A stretch of DNA of 64,000 nt from JAGVSZ01 sp019137045 (GCA_046347635.1 JAXMFT010000016.1:1-64000); one strand, 5' to 3'. Positions 1-8,427 are shown, counted from the first letter of the stretch. The notes: generated from the letters alone by a model not told the origin. Made by a program: numbers and translations.

Positions 1-1347
1 TACCGCCTCGACACGCTGATGATCTTCATGGCGAACATGGCGTGGAACTCGACCATGAACACCATGGAGGTGCGGCGCATGCTCAACGACCGCGACGAGA
101 CGGGCGAGTACCGCATCCCGTTCCTCGTCGTGTGCGACGCCTTCCAGTCCGAGACGACGGCGTTCGCGGACCTCGTGCTGCCCGACACCACCTACCTCGA
201 GCGCCACGACGTGATGTCGATTCTCGACCGCCCGATCTCGGAGTTCGACGGGCCGACCGACTCGGTGCGCGTGCCGGTAGTGCCGCCGACGGGCGAGTGC
301 CGGCCCTTCCAGGAGGTGCTGATCGAGCTCGCGGGCCGGCTGAAGCTGCCGGCGTTCACGCGCCCGGACGGGACGCGGAAGTTCCGCGACTACCCCGACT
401 TCGTCGTCAACTTCGAGACCGAGCCGGGCTCCGGCATCGGGTTCCTGTCGGGCTGGCGCGGCAAGGGCGGCGAGCAGTTCATGCGCGGCGAGCCGAACCC
501 GCGCCAGTGGGAGATGTACGCGCGCAACGGCTGCGTGTACCACCACGAGCTGCCGCTCTCCTACCAGTACATGCGCAACTGGAACCGCGGCTACATGGAG
601 TGGGCCCAGCGCGCGCGCATCCGCCGCTTCGCCGAGCCGATCCTGTGCCACGTGTACTCGGAGGTGCTGCAGCGCTTCCGCCTCGCGGCGCGCGGCAAGT
701 GGCCCGGGCGGCGGCCGCCGGCGCACCTCGCCGCGCGCGTCGACACCCATTTCGACCCGCTGCCGTTCTACTGCGAACCGCTCGAGACCCAGGTCACCGA
801 CACGCACAAGTACCCGCTCGCCGCGATCACGCAGCGGCCGATGGCGATGTACCACTCGTGGGACTCGCAGAACGCCTGGTTGCGGCAGATCCACGCGCAC
901 AACTACCTCGTCGTCAACCCGCGCGCCGCGCGTGCGGCCGGGATCGCCGACGACGACTGGATCTGGGTCGAGTCGCAGTGGGGCAGGGTGCGCTGCATGG
1001 CGCGGCTCTCGGAGGCGGTCGAGCCGGGCACGGTGTGGACGTGGAACGCGATCGGCAAGGCGCCGGGCGCCTGGACGCTCGCGCCGGACGCGAACGAGGC
1101 GCGGCTCGGCTTCCTCCTCAACCACCTGATCACGGAGGAGCTGCCGACGCCGGAGGGCAGGACGATTTCGAACTCCGATCCGGTGACCGGGCAGGCCGGG
1201 TGGTACGACGTGCGCGTGCGCATCTACAAGGCCGCGGCCGAGGAGCCCGCCGAGACCGCGCCGCGGGTCGCGGCGGTCGGGCCGCTGCCCGGCGTCGAGC
1301 GCGTGCGGCGCGCGTGGCAGGCGTTCGTGGCCGGCAAGCCGCTATGA
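1..1347 (+). CDS. soeA: SoeA-like molybdopterin oxidoreductase, C-terminal part
   Basis: The reading frame is open from the first base, so the N-terminal Fe-S and most molybdopterin domains lie outside the window; about 448 residues remain. The visible part has the DMSO-reductase-family segment that contacts the cofactor (FADLVLPDTTYLERHD near residue 60) and the C-terminal molydopterin-dinucleotide-binding beta domain (from about QRPMAMYHSW to the end). The next two genes encode a four-cluster ferredoxin subunit and a DmsC/NrfD-type membrane anchor, giving the A-B-C order of the cytoplasmic sulfite dehydrogenase SoeABC. The sHdr genes just downstream make sulfite, which supports sulfite as substrate. 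A polysulfide or thiosulfate reductase of the same superfamily cannot be excluded without the N-terminus. Confidence 0.8.
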   Translation, partial: YRLDTLMIFMANMAWNSTMNTMEVRRMLNDRDETGEYRIPFLVVCDAFQSETTAFADLVLPDTTYLERHDVMSILDRPISEFDGPTDSVRVPVVPPTGECRPFQEVLIELAGRLKLPAFTRPDGTRKFRDYPDFVVNFETEPGSGIGFLSGWRGKGGEQFMRGEPNPRQWEMYARNGCVYHHELPLSYQYMRNWNRGYMEWAQRARIRRFAEPILCHVYSEVLQRFRLAARGKWPGRRPPAHLAARVDTHFDPLPFYCEPLETQVTDTHKYPLAAITQRPMAMYHSWDSQNAWLRQIHAHNYLVVNPRAARAAGIADDDWIWVESQWGRVRCMARLSEAVEPGTVWTWNAIGKAPGAWTLAPDANEARLGFLLNHLITEELPTPEGRTISNSDPVTGQAGWYDVRVRIYKAAAEEPAETAPRVAAVGPLPGVERVRRAWQAFVAGKPL

Positions 1348-1389
1348 CCCAGCTCGCACTCAACGAACGCTCGCGATGACCCAGCTCGC
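1344..1389 (+). repeat. 14-bp direct repeat duplicating the soeB start
   Basis: The same 14 bases (ATGACCCAGCTCGC) occur at 1344-1357 and 1376-1389. The first copy overlaps the soeA stop as ATGA, the coupling seen elsewhere in this genome, but its frame encodes only 11 residues (MTQLALNERSR). The second copy opens soeB. The first looks like a relic of the ancestral start displaced by a 32-bp duplication or insertion. Confidence 0.6.
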
Positions 1390-2107
1390 GTTGGTGATCG
1401 ACCTCAACGTGTGCGTGGGCTGCCACGCGTGCGTGACGAGCTGCAAGGAGTGGAACACCTCCGGCGCCGCCGGGGTGCTCTCCGACGACAACCCCTATGG
1501 CAGGGACCCGACCGGAACCTTCTTCAACCGGGTGCAGACCTTCGAGGTCGGCGAGTACCCGAACACGCAGACCGTCCACTTTCCGAAGTCGTGCCTGCAC
1601 TGCGAGGACCCGCCGTGCGTGCCGGTCTGCCCCACCGGCGCGAGCTACAAGCGCGCCGCCGACGGCATCGTGCTGGTCGACTACGACAAGTGCATCGGCT
1701 GCAAGTACTGCGCCTGGGCGTGCCCGTACGGCGTGCGCGAGCTCGACGCGCACGAGAAGGTGATGAAGAAGTGCACGCTGTGCGTCGACCGGATCTACGA
1801 CGAGCTGCTGCCGGCGGCCGACCGCCGGCCGGCGTGCGTCATGGCGTGCCCGACGAACGCGCGGCTCTTCGGCGACGTCCACGACCCGGCTTCCGAGGTG
1901 TCGCAGGCGATCCGCGAGCGCGCGGGCTATGCCCTCATGCCGGAGTGGGGCACGAGCCCGGCGAACCACTACCTCCCGCGCCGCCGTGCGGGGGTGAAAG
2001 TGCGCGCCGAGGACCTCGCGCGCGTCGACAACCCGCTGAAGGTCGACGGCAAGCTGCCGCGCCCGCGCCCCGACGAGCCCGCGCTCGACGACGTCACGAG
2101 CTGGTGA
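1376..2107 (+). CDS. soeB: SoeB-like four-cluster iron-sulfur subunit
   Basis: This 243-residue protein is the electron-transfer subunit that wires the molybdenum subunit to the membrane anchor. It has the four cysteine clusters typical of the DmsB/PhsB/SoeB family: CVGCHACVTSC (C13, C16, C19, C23), CLHCEDPPCVPVCP, CIGCKYCAWACP and a final CTLC...CVMACP pair. It has no signal peptide, so it should act in the cytoplasm, as SoeABC does. No clear Shine-Dalgarno precedes the ATG at 1376; a decoy copy of the start lies 32 bases upstream, so translation is probably coupled to soeA. It ends one base into the next start (TGATG). Confidence 0.88.
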   Translation: MTQLALVIDLNVCVGCHACVTSCKEWNTSGAAGVLSDDNPYGRDPTGTFFNRVQTFEVGEYPNTQTVHFPKSCLHCEDPPCVPVCPTGASYKRAADGIVLVDYDKCIGCKYCAWACPYGVRELDAHEKVMKKCTLCVDRIYDELLPAADRRPACVMACPTNARLFGDVHDPASEVSQAIRERAGYALMPEWGTSPANHYLPRRRAGVKVRAEDLARVDNPLKVDGKLPRPRPDEPALDDVTSW

Positions 2108-3075
2108 TGCGGCCCGCGTTGTCGGTGCTCCTCCTGACCACGCTGCTCGGCGTGGGGCAGGGGCTCTTCTTCGCGGTCTACTGCGTCCAGGTGCTGGAAC
2201 GCTTCGCGCTGCGCGCCGGACCGCAGGATGCGCGGTTCTACCCGCTCGCCGCCGCGCTCGCGCTTGCGTTCCTGGCGGCGGGGCTCGCCGCTTCGTTCTT
2301 TCACCTCGGCCGCCCGGAGCGCGCGTGGCGCGCGGCGGCGATGTGGCGCACGTCGTGGCTCGCGCGCGAGGTGATCGCGCTCCCGGCGTTCATGGGCTGC
2401 GTCGCGCTGTACGGGCTCGCGCACTGGCTGGGGTGGCGCGCGCACGAAGTCCTGCCCGGCGTGGACGTCACGCTCGCCCTCGGCGCGGCCGCAACGCTCC
2501 TGTGCTTCGCCCTGTTCGTCTGCACCGGAATGATCTACGCCTGCCTGAAGTTCCTGCCGGAGTGGCACACCCCGCTGACGGTGCTGAATTACGCGCTGTT
2601 CGGCTGCGCCTCCGGCCTGATGCTCGCTACGGCGTACGCGGCTTTCCTGGAACCCGGGCTGGTGCGCTACCTCGCGGGGTGGACGGCGGGCTTCACCCTC
2701 GTCGCCCTCCTCAGCCGCGGCGCCGCGCTCGTGCGCAACGCCCGCCTCAAGCGCAGGTCGACGCTGCAGACCGCGATCGGGGTCAAGCACCCGCGCATCC
2801 GACAGACGGCGCAGGGTTTCATGGGCGGCTCCTTCAACACCCGGGAGTTCTTCCACGGCCGCTCCGACGCCGCGGTCCGGTCGGTCAAGTGGGCGTTCCT
2901 GCTGCTCGTCTTCCCGGCGCCGCTCGCGCTGCTCGCGGCGGGCCTGGCCACACCGTCGGCAGGGTTGCTCGCCGCCGCCTTCGTGGTGCAGTACCTCGGG
3001 TTGCTCGCCGAGCGCTGGTTCTTCTTCGCGCAGGCCGACCACCCGCAGAACCTGTATTACCAGCGGATCTCGTGA
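2107..3075 (+). CDS. soeC: SoeC-like membrane anchor (DmsC family)
   Basis: This 322-residue, very hydrophobic protein begins with a membrane helix (ALSVLLLTTLLGVGQGLFFA) and shows about eight helices in all, as expected of DmsC-type quinone-reactive anchors. It would pass electrons from sulfite oxidation to the quinone pool. Conserved family segments include SFFHLGRPERAWRA near residue 65 and the tail DHPQNLYYQR. Its ATG overlaps the soeB stop (TGATG), so the A-B-C genes form one transcription unit. Nothing downstream in the same unit is evident; a promoter region for the sHdr operon follows. Confidence 0.85.
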   Translation: MRPALSVLLLTTLLGVGQGLFFAVYCVQVLERFALRAGPQDARFYPLAAALALAFLAAGLAASFFHLGRPERAWRAAAMWRTSWLAREVIALPAFMGCVALYGLAHWLGWRAHEVLPGVDVTLALGAAATLLCFALFVCTGMIYACLKFLPEWHTPLTVLNYALFGCASGLMLATAYAAFLEPGLVRYLAGWTAGFTLVALLSRGAALVRNARLKRRSTLQTAIGVKHPRIRQTAQGFMGGSFNTREFFHGRSDAAVRSVKWAFLLLVFPAPLALLAAGLATPSAGLLAAAFVVQYLGLLAERWFFFAQADHPQNLYYQRIS

Positions 3076-3120
3076 GCGATGGTGCGTCGCCACAGGCCCC
3101 TCCCGCCGCGCGCGGCGCTT

Positions 3121-3157
3121 GACGGGTCCCGTCGAATATTAGAAATTCGTGAAATTC
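3121..3157 (+). promoter_or_regulatory. Operator-like block upstream of the sHdr promoter
   Basis: A 13-bp palindrome (GACGGG-T-CCCGTC, 3121-3133) abuts three related AT-rich heptamers: GAATATT (3134-3140), GAAATTC (3142-3148) and GAAATTC (3151-3157), at 8- and 9-bp spacing. GAATATT and the first GAAATTC also form an imperfect inverted repeat (5 of 7). AT-rich sequence is rare here. The block ends about 36 bp before the -35 element, where an activator or an ArsR-type regulator could bind. The regulator is unknown and none is encoded nearby. Confidence 0.45.
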
Positions 3158-3193
3158 AGGTTTGACCGGGATCAGCGGCGCGGCCGGTTGGAG

Positions 3194-3222
3194 TTGAAAG
3201 GCGGTCGGGCGTGCGCTATATC
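3194..3222 (+). promoter_or_regulatory. Sigma70-type promoter of the tusA/sHdr operon
   Basis: TTGAAA at 3194-3199 and TATATC at 3217-3222 are separated by exactly 17 bp. Transcription should start near 3229, leaving a leader of about 33 nt before tusA. It is among the best consensus matches in the window. Confidence 0.65.
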
Positions 3223-3261
3223 GGACCACACCCCTCGATCGCCATCCCCGAAAGGATTCCG

Positions 3262-3489
3262 ATGAACTTCGACAAGGACCTCGACGCGCGCGGCCTCAAC
3301 TGCCCGCTGCCCATCCTGCGGGCGAAGAAGGCGCTCGCCGACATGACGAGCGGCCAGGTGCTGCGCATCGTCGCCACCGACCCGGGCTCGGTGAAGGACT
3401 TCCAGGCCTTCTCCAAGCAGACCGGGAACGAGCTGCTGTCGCACGCGGAGGCCAACAAGGAGTACACCTTTTTCATGAAGCGCAAGTAG
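3262..3489 (+). CDS. tusA: TusA family sulfur-carrier protein
   Basis: TusA proteins carry sulfane sulfur as a persulfide on one cysteine. This one is 75 residues, the usual size, with the signature LNCPLPIL (C14) in the first beta-alpha unit and a conserved ADMTSGQVLRIVATDPGS core. The ATG at 3262 is preferred because GAAAGGA precedes it at 3250-3256; longer in-frame starts read through the promoter. It is the first gene of the sHdr operon, and in sHdr sulfur oxidisers a dedicated TusA is thought to deliver sulfur to the Hdr-like complex. A GC hairpin separates it from hdrC1. Confidence 0.93.
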   Translation: MNFDKDLDARGLNCPLPILRAKKALADMTSGQVLRIVATDPGSVKDFQAFSKQTGNELLSHAEANKEYTFFMKRK

Positions 3490-3505
3490 CGCGCCGTGGC
3501 GCGCA

Positions 3506-3531
3506 CCCGGCGCGCGGGGGCGCGCGCCGGG
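3506..3531 (+). other. GC-rich hairpin between tusA and hdrC1
   Basis: A perfect 11-bp stem (CCCGGCGCGCG) closes on a GGGG loop. No T-run follows, so it is not a standard terminator. It could protect the 3' end of a short tusA message and make TusA more abundant than the Hdr subunits. Confidence 0.4.
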
Positions 3532-3575
3532 CGGGACGACGGGGCGCGCGGGCGGCGCTCCACTACGGAGACGGC

Positions 3576-4274
3576 ATGGCCACCTACGCCGAGATGCAGG
3601 AGATCTTCGACGACATCCGTCGGGACTTCCGCTACGAGCACGAGCTGAACGGCTGCCTGAACTGCGGCATCTGCACCGCCACCTGCCCGTCGGCGCAGTT
3701 CTACGACTACAGCCCGCGCGAGATCGTGCAGCTGCTCTGGACCGAGAACGTCGAGCAGGTGTACGACGCGATGCAGGAGAAGATCTGGGCCTGCGCCCAG
3801 TGCATGACCTGCGCCGCGCGCTGCCCGTTCAAGAATTCCCCCGGCGGCCTGGTCGCGATCATGCGCGAGGTCGCGATCAAGCACGGCATGCAGTCGGCCA
3901 AGGACGTGCTGCGGCCCTTCGGGCGCGTCATGCTCAAGCTGATCACGACCGGCAACCAGCTCTCGCCGGACATGATCCAGCCCGACCACTTCCCCGACTG
4001 GGGTCCGGACATCCAGAAGGTCGCCGGCGACCTGAAGACCCTACGGCGCGCGATCCCGATGAAGACGCTGCAGACCACCGACACCGCCTGGGAGGTGTCG
4101 CTCAAGACCTCGGTCGAGATGTACACCATCTGGGAGGACACCGGGGTGCTGCGGCAGCTCGAGACGATGGACGAGAACCTCTTCGACGTGATCGAGGACT
4201 TCATCGACGAGAAGCGCGAGGAGTACGAGGAGTGGATGGAAGAGCGGAACGAGGCGCGATCCGGCGCCGACTGA
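3576..4274 (+). CDS. hdrC1: sHdrC1, heterodisulfide-reductase-like Fe-S subunit
   Basis: This 232-residue soluble protein has two CxxCxxCxxxCP motifs, at C27-C37 and C73-C83, binding two [4Fe-4S] clusters as in HdrC. A helical, acidic C-terminal tail follows (FIDEKREEYEEWMEERNE). It is an electron-transfer subunit of the sulfur-oxidising sHdr complex, which oxidises protein-bound sulfane sulfur towards sulfite in the cytoplasm. The ATG follows ACGGAG. The gene is second in the operon and lies 19 bp before hdrB1. The order C1-B1-A-hyp-C2-B2 is diagnostic of the sulfur-oxidising clusters rather than methanogen Hdr. Confidence 0.93.
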   Translation: MATYAEMQEIFDDIRRDFRYEHELNGCLNCGICTATCPSAQFYDYSPREIVQLLWTENVEQVYDAMQEKIWACAQCMTCAARCPFKNSPGGLVAIMREVAIKHGMQSAKDVLRPFGRVMLKLITTGNQLSPDMIQPDHFPDWGPDIQKVAGDLKTLRRAIPMKTLQTTDTAWEVSLKTSVEMYTIWEDTGVLRQLETMDENLFDVIEDFIDEKREEYEEWMEERNEARSGAD

Positions 4275-4293
4275 CACGAGCCAGGAGCCAGAC

Positions 4294-5640
4294 ATGAACC
4301 CGACCCAACCGACCAGCGGCGGAATCGCCGGCCACGGCGCGTTCTTCCAGCCGACCAACCTCTCGCCGGAGGACGCGCGCACGGCGACCGCGTGGGTGGA
4401 GAAGGTAATCGACAAGCGCTCGCTCGACCTCGGCCAGCGCATGGACGACGTGCGCGAACACATGTGGGAGCTCGAGCGCGACGGCGAGATCATCGTCCAC
4501 CGCATCACCGACGCCCACCGGCCGGTGGTGGTGCGCACGCTGTTCGGGTGGGAGAAGCGCATTCCCACCACGCAGCTCTGGCACCACAAGTCCTGCGGGC
4601 AGTGCGGGAACATCCCCGGCTACCCCACCTCGCTGCTGTGGACGATGAACGAGCTCGGCATGGCGCCGGGCAGGGAGTACCTCGACGAGACCGACCAGAC
4701 CTCGTGCACGGCGTGGAACTACCACGGCTCGGGCATCGGCAACGTGGAGTCGCTCGCCGCGGTGTTCCTGCGCAACTTCCACCAGGCCTACGTCTCGGGC
4801 GCCAAGCTCGGGCACGCGCCGGGGCACTTCTTCCCGCTCGTGCACTGCGGCACCTCGTTCGGCAACTACAAGGAGGTGCGCAAGTACCTGATCGAGAACG
4901 CGACGCTGCGCGAGCGGGTCAAGAAGATCCTCGGCAAGCTCGGGCGGCTGGTGGACGGCAAGCTGGTGCTGCCCGAGGAGGTGGTGCACTACTCGGAGTG
5001 GGTGCACGTCATGCGCAAGGAGATCGCGACCAGGCTGCAGAAGATCGACGTCTCGAAGCTGCGCGTCACGATGCACATGGCCTGCCACTACTCGAAGATG
5101 GTGCACGAGGACGCGATCTACGACCCGGAGGTGCTGGGCGGCAACCGCGCGGCCACCGGCACCGGCATCGCGCAGGCGCTCGGCGCGCAGGTGATCGACT
5201 ACTCGACCTGGTACGACTGCTGCGGCTTCGGTTTCCGGCACATCATCAGCGAGCGCGAGTTCACGCGCTCGTTCACGATCGACCGCAAGATCAAGGTGGC
5301 GCGCGAGGAGGCGAACGCCGACCTGATGATCGGCAACGACACCGGCTGCATCACCACCATGGACAAGAACCAGTGGATCGGCCGCGCGCACGAGCAGCAG
5401 TATTCGCTGCCGATCATGGCCGACATCCAGTTCGCCGCGCTCGCCTGCGGCGCCGACCCGTTCAAGATCGTGCAGCTGCAGTGGCACGCGAGCCCCTGCG
5501 AGGACGTGGTCGAGAAGCTCGGCATCTCGTGGGACGAGGCCAAGAAGCGCTTCGAGGCGTACCTGCAGGAGGTCAAGGCCGGGCGGATCGAATACCTGTA
5601 CGACCCGAAGCTCGCCGACTCGATGGCGCGCGCGGCCTGA
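4294..5640 (+). CDS. hdrB1: sHdrB1, CCG-domain subunit
   Basis: HdrB-like subunits hold a non-cubane cluster in cysteine-rich CCG domains. This 448-residue protein has an N-terminal CGQCGNIPGYP segment and a C-terminal CCG-like region: HMACHY, WYDCCGFGF, and then GNDTGCITTMD, where a classical CCG motif would have CxxC. The last cysteine is therefore missing, a deviation reported for sHdrB1 proteins and thought to alter the cluster. The ATG is preceded by CAGGAG, and the stop lies 27 bp before hdrA. It is expected to pair with HdrC1 and HdrA. Confidence 0.92.
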   Translation: MNPTQPTSGGIAGHGAFFQPTNLSPEDARTATAWVEKVIDKRSLDLGQRMDDVREHMWELERDGEIIVHRITDAHRPVVVRTLFGWEKRIPTTQLWHHKSCGQCGNIPGYPTSLLWTMNELGMAPGREYLDETDQTSCTAWNYHGSGIGNVESLAAVFLRNFHQAYVSGAKLGHAPGHFFPLVHCGTSFGNYKEVRKYLIENATLRERVKKILGKLGRLVDGKLVLPEEVVHYSEWVHVMRKEIATRLQKIDVSKLRVTMHMACHYSKMVHEDAIYDPEVLGGNRAATGTGIAQALGAQVIDYSTWYDCCGFGFRHIISEREFTRSFTIDRKIKVAREEANADLMIGNDTGCITTMDKNQWIGRAHEQQYSLPIMADIQFAALACGADPFKIVQLQWHASPCEDVVEKLGISWDEAKKRFEAYLQEVKAGRIEYLYDPKLADSMARAA

Positions 5641-5667
5641 CCGAACAACCACTTGCGGGGCTCAGCG

Positions 5668-6720
5668 ATGAACGAGGCGATTCTGGTGGTCGGCGCGGGG
5701 CCGACCGGACTCTCGGCCGCGCACGGCGCGGCCTCCATCGGCCGGCGCGTCGTGCTGGTCGAGAAGGAGGCCGTGCTCGGGGGCGCGCCGATCCTCTCCG
5801 GCTACGCGAAGCTCGTGCCCTCGGGCGAGTGGGCGAAGGACGCGATCGGACGCATGGTGAAGCGCGTGGAGGACTCCAGGCTCGTCGAGATCCACCGCGG
5901 CACGAAGGTCGTGCGGCTCGAGGGCGAGCACGGCAATTTCACCGCCACGCTCGCGAACGGGCAGACCGTCCAGGCGGGGGCGATCGTCCTCGGCACCGGC
6001 TTCACCCACTTCGACGCGCTCAACAAGCCCGAGTGGGGCTTCGGCACGTTCGAGGACGTCGTCACCACCACCCAGGTCGAGCAGATGGTCGCCGCCGGCC
6101 GCATCGCCTGCCCGTCGGACGGGCGCGTGCCGCAGCGGGTCGCGATCCTGCTGTGCGTCGGTTCGCGCGACCGCCAGATCGGGCGCGAGTGGTGCTCGAA
6201 GATCTGCTGCACCGTCTCGACCAACCTCGCGATGGAGATCAAGGAGCTCGCGCCCAAGACCGACGTCTTCATCTACTACATGGACATCCGGACCTTCGGC
6301 CTGTACGAGGACCGCTACTACTGGCGCTCGCAGGAGGAGTTCCGCACCAAGTTCGTGAAGGCCCGCATCGCCGAGGTGACCGGCGGCCCCGACGGCAAGC
6401 TGCTCGTCAAGGGCGAGGACACCCTGGTCAAGCGCCCGATCGTCATTGCGTTCGACATGATCGTGCACGCGATCGGCATGGACCCGAACACGCTCAACCC
6501 GGAGATCGCGAAGGTGTTCGGCGTCGGGCTCGAGAGCCACGGGTTCATCGAGCGCGGCGAGCACTACACCAGCACCTTCTCCTCGACGCGCAAGGGCATC
6601 TACGTCGGCGGCGCCGCGCTCGCGCCCGAGGACATCGATTCCTGCGTCGCGCACGGCCTCGGCATGGCGCTGCGCGCGGCGGGCGACCTCAATGCTCTGG
6701 GCCAGAAAGCGGCCGCCTGA
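5668..6720 (+). CDS. hdrA: sHdrA, FAD-binding subunit
   Basis: The flavoprotein core of the complex, 350 residues, is much shorter than methanogen HdrA because it lacks the extra ferredoxin domains, as sHdrA does. The FAD-binding GAGPTG motif is at residues 9-14 with the ribose-binding glutamate after beta-2 (VLVEKE). A central segment CVGSRDR...WCSKICC (C163, C176, C180, C181) matches the HdrA cluster-binding region. I chose ATG 5668, preceded by GCGGGG, over an upstream TTG at 5653. The 3' end overlaps the next gene by 29 bases. Confidence 0.92.
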   Translation: MNEAILVVGAGPTGLSAAHGAASIGRRVVLVEKEAVLGGAPILSGYAKLVPSGEWAKDAIGRMVKRVEDSRLVEIHRGTKVVRLEGEHGNFTATLANGQTVQAGAIVLGTGFTHFDALNKPEWGFGTFEDVVTTTQVEQMVAAGRIACPSDGRVPQRVAILLCVGSRDRQIGREWCSKICCTVSTNLAMEIKELAPKTDVFIYYMDIRTFGLYEDRYYWRSQEEFRTKFVKARIAEVTGGPDGKLLVKGEDTLVKRPIVIAFDMIVHAIGMDPNTLNPEIAKVFGVGLESHGFIERGEHYTSTFSSTRKGIYVGGAALAPEDIDSCVAHGLGMALRAAGDLNALGQKAAA

Positions 6721-7504
6721 GCCCGCGCCGCGGGCGCTCGTCCCGGCGGCGCTCGCGGTCGAGTTCGACGAGCGCTGCTTCGAGCGCCACTTCAAGGCGC
6801 TGCTCGCCGCGGCCGAGGACCGCCACGGCGTCGAGGCGTGGCTCGACGCGCTCGCGGAGAAGCAGCGCCGGCTGGCGCTCGCGACCGCGCAGGGCAATCT
6901 CGCCGCGGCGATCGACCTCGTGTTCGGCGCGCGGCGCAAGCTCGGTCCGCACGCGGACGACCCGGCGCTCGTGCGCGCGGTCGCGGGGCTCGGAGACGAC
7001 GCCGTGCCGCTCGAGGCGCGCATCGCCGCGGTCGTGGCGGCGGCGCCGGCGGGGACGGGAACGGGCCGGGAGGAGCGGCGCGCGGCGGCCAAGCGCGCGC
7101 GCGGCGCGCACGACCTCGCCGTCGAGCTCGTCCACTTCGGCGACCCGGTGCGCTGGCCGCTGATGGCGCGCTGGGTGTGGGACCGGGCCACCATGAGCGG
7201 GGCGCTGCGCGAGCTGGTGGCCGGCGGCGAGGCGATGCGCGAGCTCGCGCTCGAGAACACCCCCGGGACCTACGAGGCCGCGCGGCGCTGGGTGCAGGAG
7301 CGCGTCGCGGCCCGCGGCATCTACCGCGACGTGCACTTCTGGGCCGATCTCGTCCTCGCCGCCGCGTACGGGCACTACTTCCGCGCGATGACCGGCGGCA
7401 CGCTCGGCAGCGATTTCGAGCGCGGCACGCATCCCTCCGAGCAGATCACCGGCCTGCTCGGAATCGACCGCATCCTGCGCGGTGCGAGCCGGTCCAAGTC
7501 GTGA
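6692..7504 (+). CDS. sHdr-associated conserved hypothetical (Hyp)
   Basis: This 270-residue protein occupies the slot between hdrA and hdrC2 that always holds the gene called hyp in sHdr clusters. No catalytic motif or cofactor site is recognisable. It is mostly helical, with an Ala/Arg-rich middle (about residues 108-132) that may be a linker. The C-terminal half has conserved-looking aromatic patches (WPLMARWVWDR, GIYRDVHFWADLVLAAAYGHYF). It overlaps hdrA by 29 bases, implying coupled translation and perhaps stoichiometric assembly. Its role in the complex is unknown. Confidence 0.85.
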   Translation: MLWARKRPPEPAPRALVPAALAVEFDERCFERHFKALLAAAEDRHGVEAWLDALAEKQRRLALATAQGNLAAAIDLVFGARRKLGPHADDPALVRAVAGLGDDAVPLEARIAAVVAAAPAGTGTGREERRAAAKRARGAHDLAVELVHFGDPVRWPLMARWVWDRATMSGALRELVAGGEAMRELALENTPGTYEAARRWVQERVAARGIYRDVHFWADLVLAAAYGHYFRAMTGGTLGSDFERGTHPSEQITGLLGIDRILRGASRSKS

Positions 7505-7619
7505 GGCTATGCGGCGGATGCGTGCGCGGTTCGAGTGGCGTCAGCCGTTGTCTGATCTTGTCCACGCTCGCCGAGCTGCGCTGGCTCGCGGCGTGAGCCG
7601 GCTCCGGAGAATGTGAGAA

Positions 7620-8411
7620 ATGCCGATCCATGAAAAGTCGCTGATCGACCCGGCGAACGTGCTCGTCACCGAGAAGCTGGTGGTCGAAGGCGTGGACGTG
7701 TCCGGCCACTGGAACATGATGATCACGCCGCGCACGTGGACCGACTACGACCCGGACTTCTACCGCCAGATCCAGGCGTTCCCGGGCGGGGAGAACGTGC
7801 ACCGCTGCTGGCAGTGCGGCTCGTGCACCAACTCGTGCACCATGTACGCGATCAACACGGACTTCAATCCGCGCTACTGGATCTACCTCACCAACCTCGG
7901 CTACAAGGCCGAGCTGCTGAAGGACAAGGACATCATCTGGCAGTGCGTGTCGTGCAACAAGTGCACCAACATCTGCCCCAAGGACGTGCGGCCGGAGGGC
8001 GTGATGAAGGCGCTGCAGCACTGGCTCGAGTCCGAGGGGCATGTGCCGAAGTCGCGCTCGACGATGTTCGACGAGGAGTTCACCCGCCAGTGCCTGGAGC
8101 GCGGGCGCATCGAGGACAGCGAGGTGCTGTTCAACTTCCTCAGGGCCACCGGCGAGGACGTCGTCGCGCTGGTGCGCAAGGGCTGGCTCGGGACGCTGAT
8201 CCGGCGCATGAACAACCTGCCGCTCCTGGGGCAGGGCAGGTGGGGCGCGTTCCTCGCCCGGCTGCCGGTCGCGCAGGGGCTCAAGATGGGCTGGGCGCTC
8301 GTGTTCAAGCCGCGCACGAAGTCGTGGGGGCGGACGGGCGAGGTGCTCCAGGCGTACGTCGCCGAGCAGAAGCGGCGCGCGCACGAGCGCGCGGCGGGCG
8401 CGCACGCGTAA
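7620..8411 (+). CDS. hdrC2: sHdrC2, second Fe-S subunit
   Basis: The second HdrC paralogue, 263 residues, has two [4Fe-4S] motifs: CWQCGSCTNSC (C63, C66, C69, C73) and CVSCNKCTNICP (C109, C112, C115, C119). It is expected to pair with HdrB2. The first motif is followed by TMYAI rather than proline, as is usual in HdrC2. A 115-bp spacer separates it from hyp, the longest gap inside the core cluster; the spacer has an open frame of 35 codons (7509-7616) with no sign of being a gene. The Shine-Dalgarno is weak (GGAGAATGTGAGAA). Confidence 0.92.
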   Translation: MPIHEKSLIDPANVLVTEKLVVEGVDVSGHWNMMITPRTWTDYDPDFYRQIQAFPGGENVHRCWQCGSCTNSCTMYAINTDFNPRYWIYLTNLGYKAELLKDKDIIWQCVSCNKCTNICPKDVRPEGVMKALQHWLESEGHVPKSRSTMFDEEFTRQCLERGRIEDSEVLFNFLRATGEDVVALVRKGWLGTLIRRMNNLPLLGQGRWGAFLARLPVAQGLKMGWALVFKPRTKSWGRTGEVLQAYVAEQKRRAHERAAGAHA

Positions 8412-8427
8412 CGCGAGGAAGTCCAGG

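Noticed and set aside
7509..7616. 35-codon open frame between hyp and hdrC2
   Set aside because: No ribosome site, Arg-rich composition typical of non-coding frames here, and no known gene at this position in sHdr clusters.
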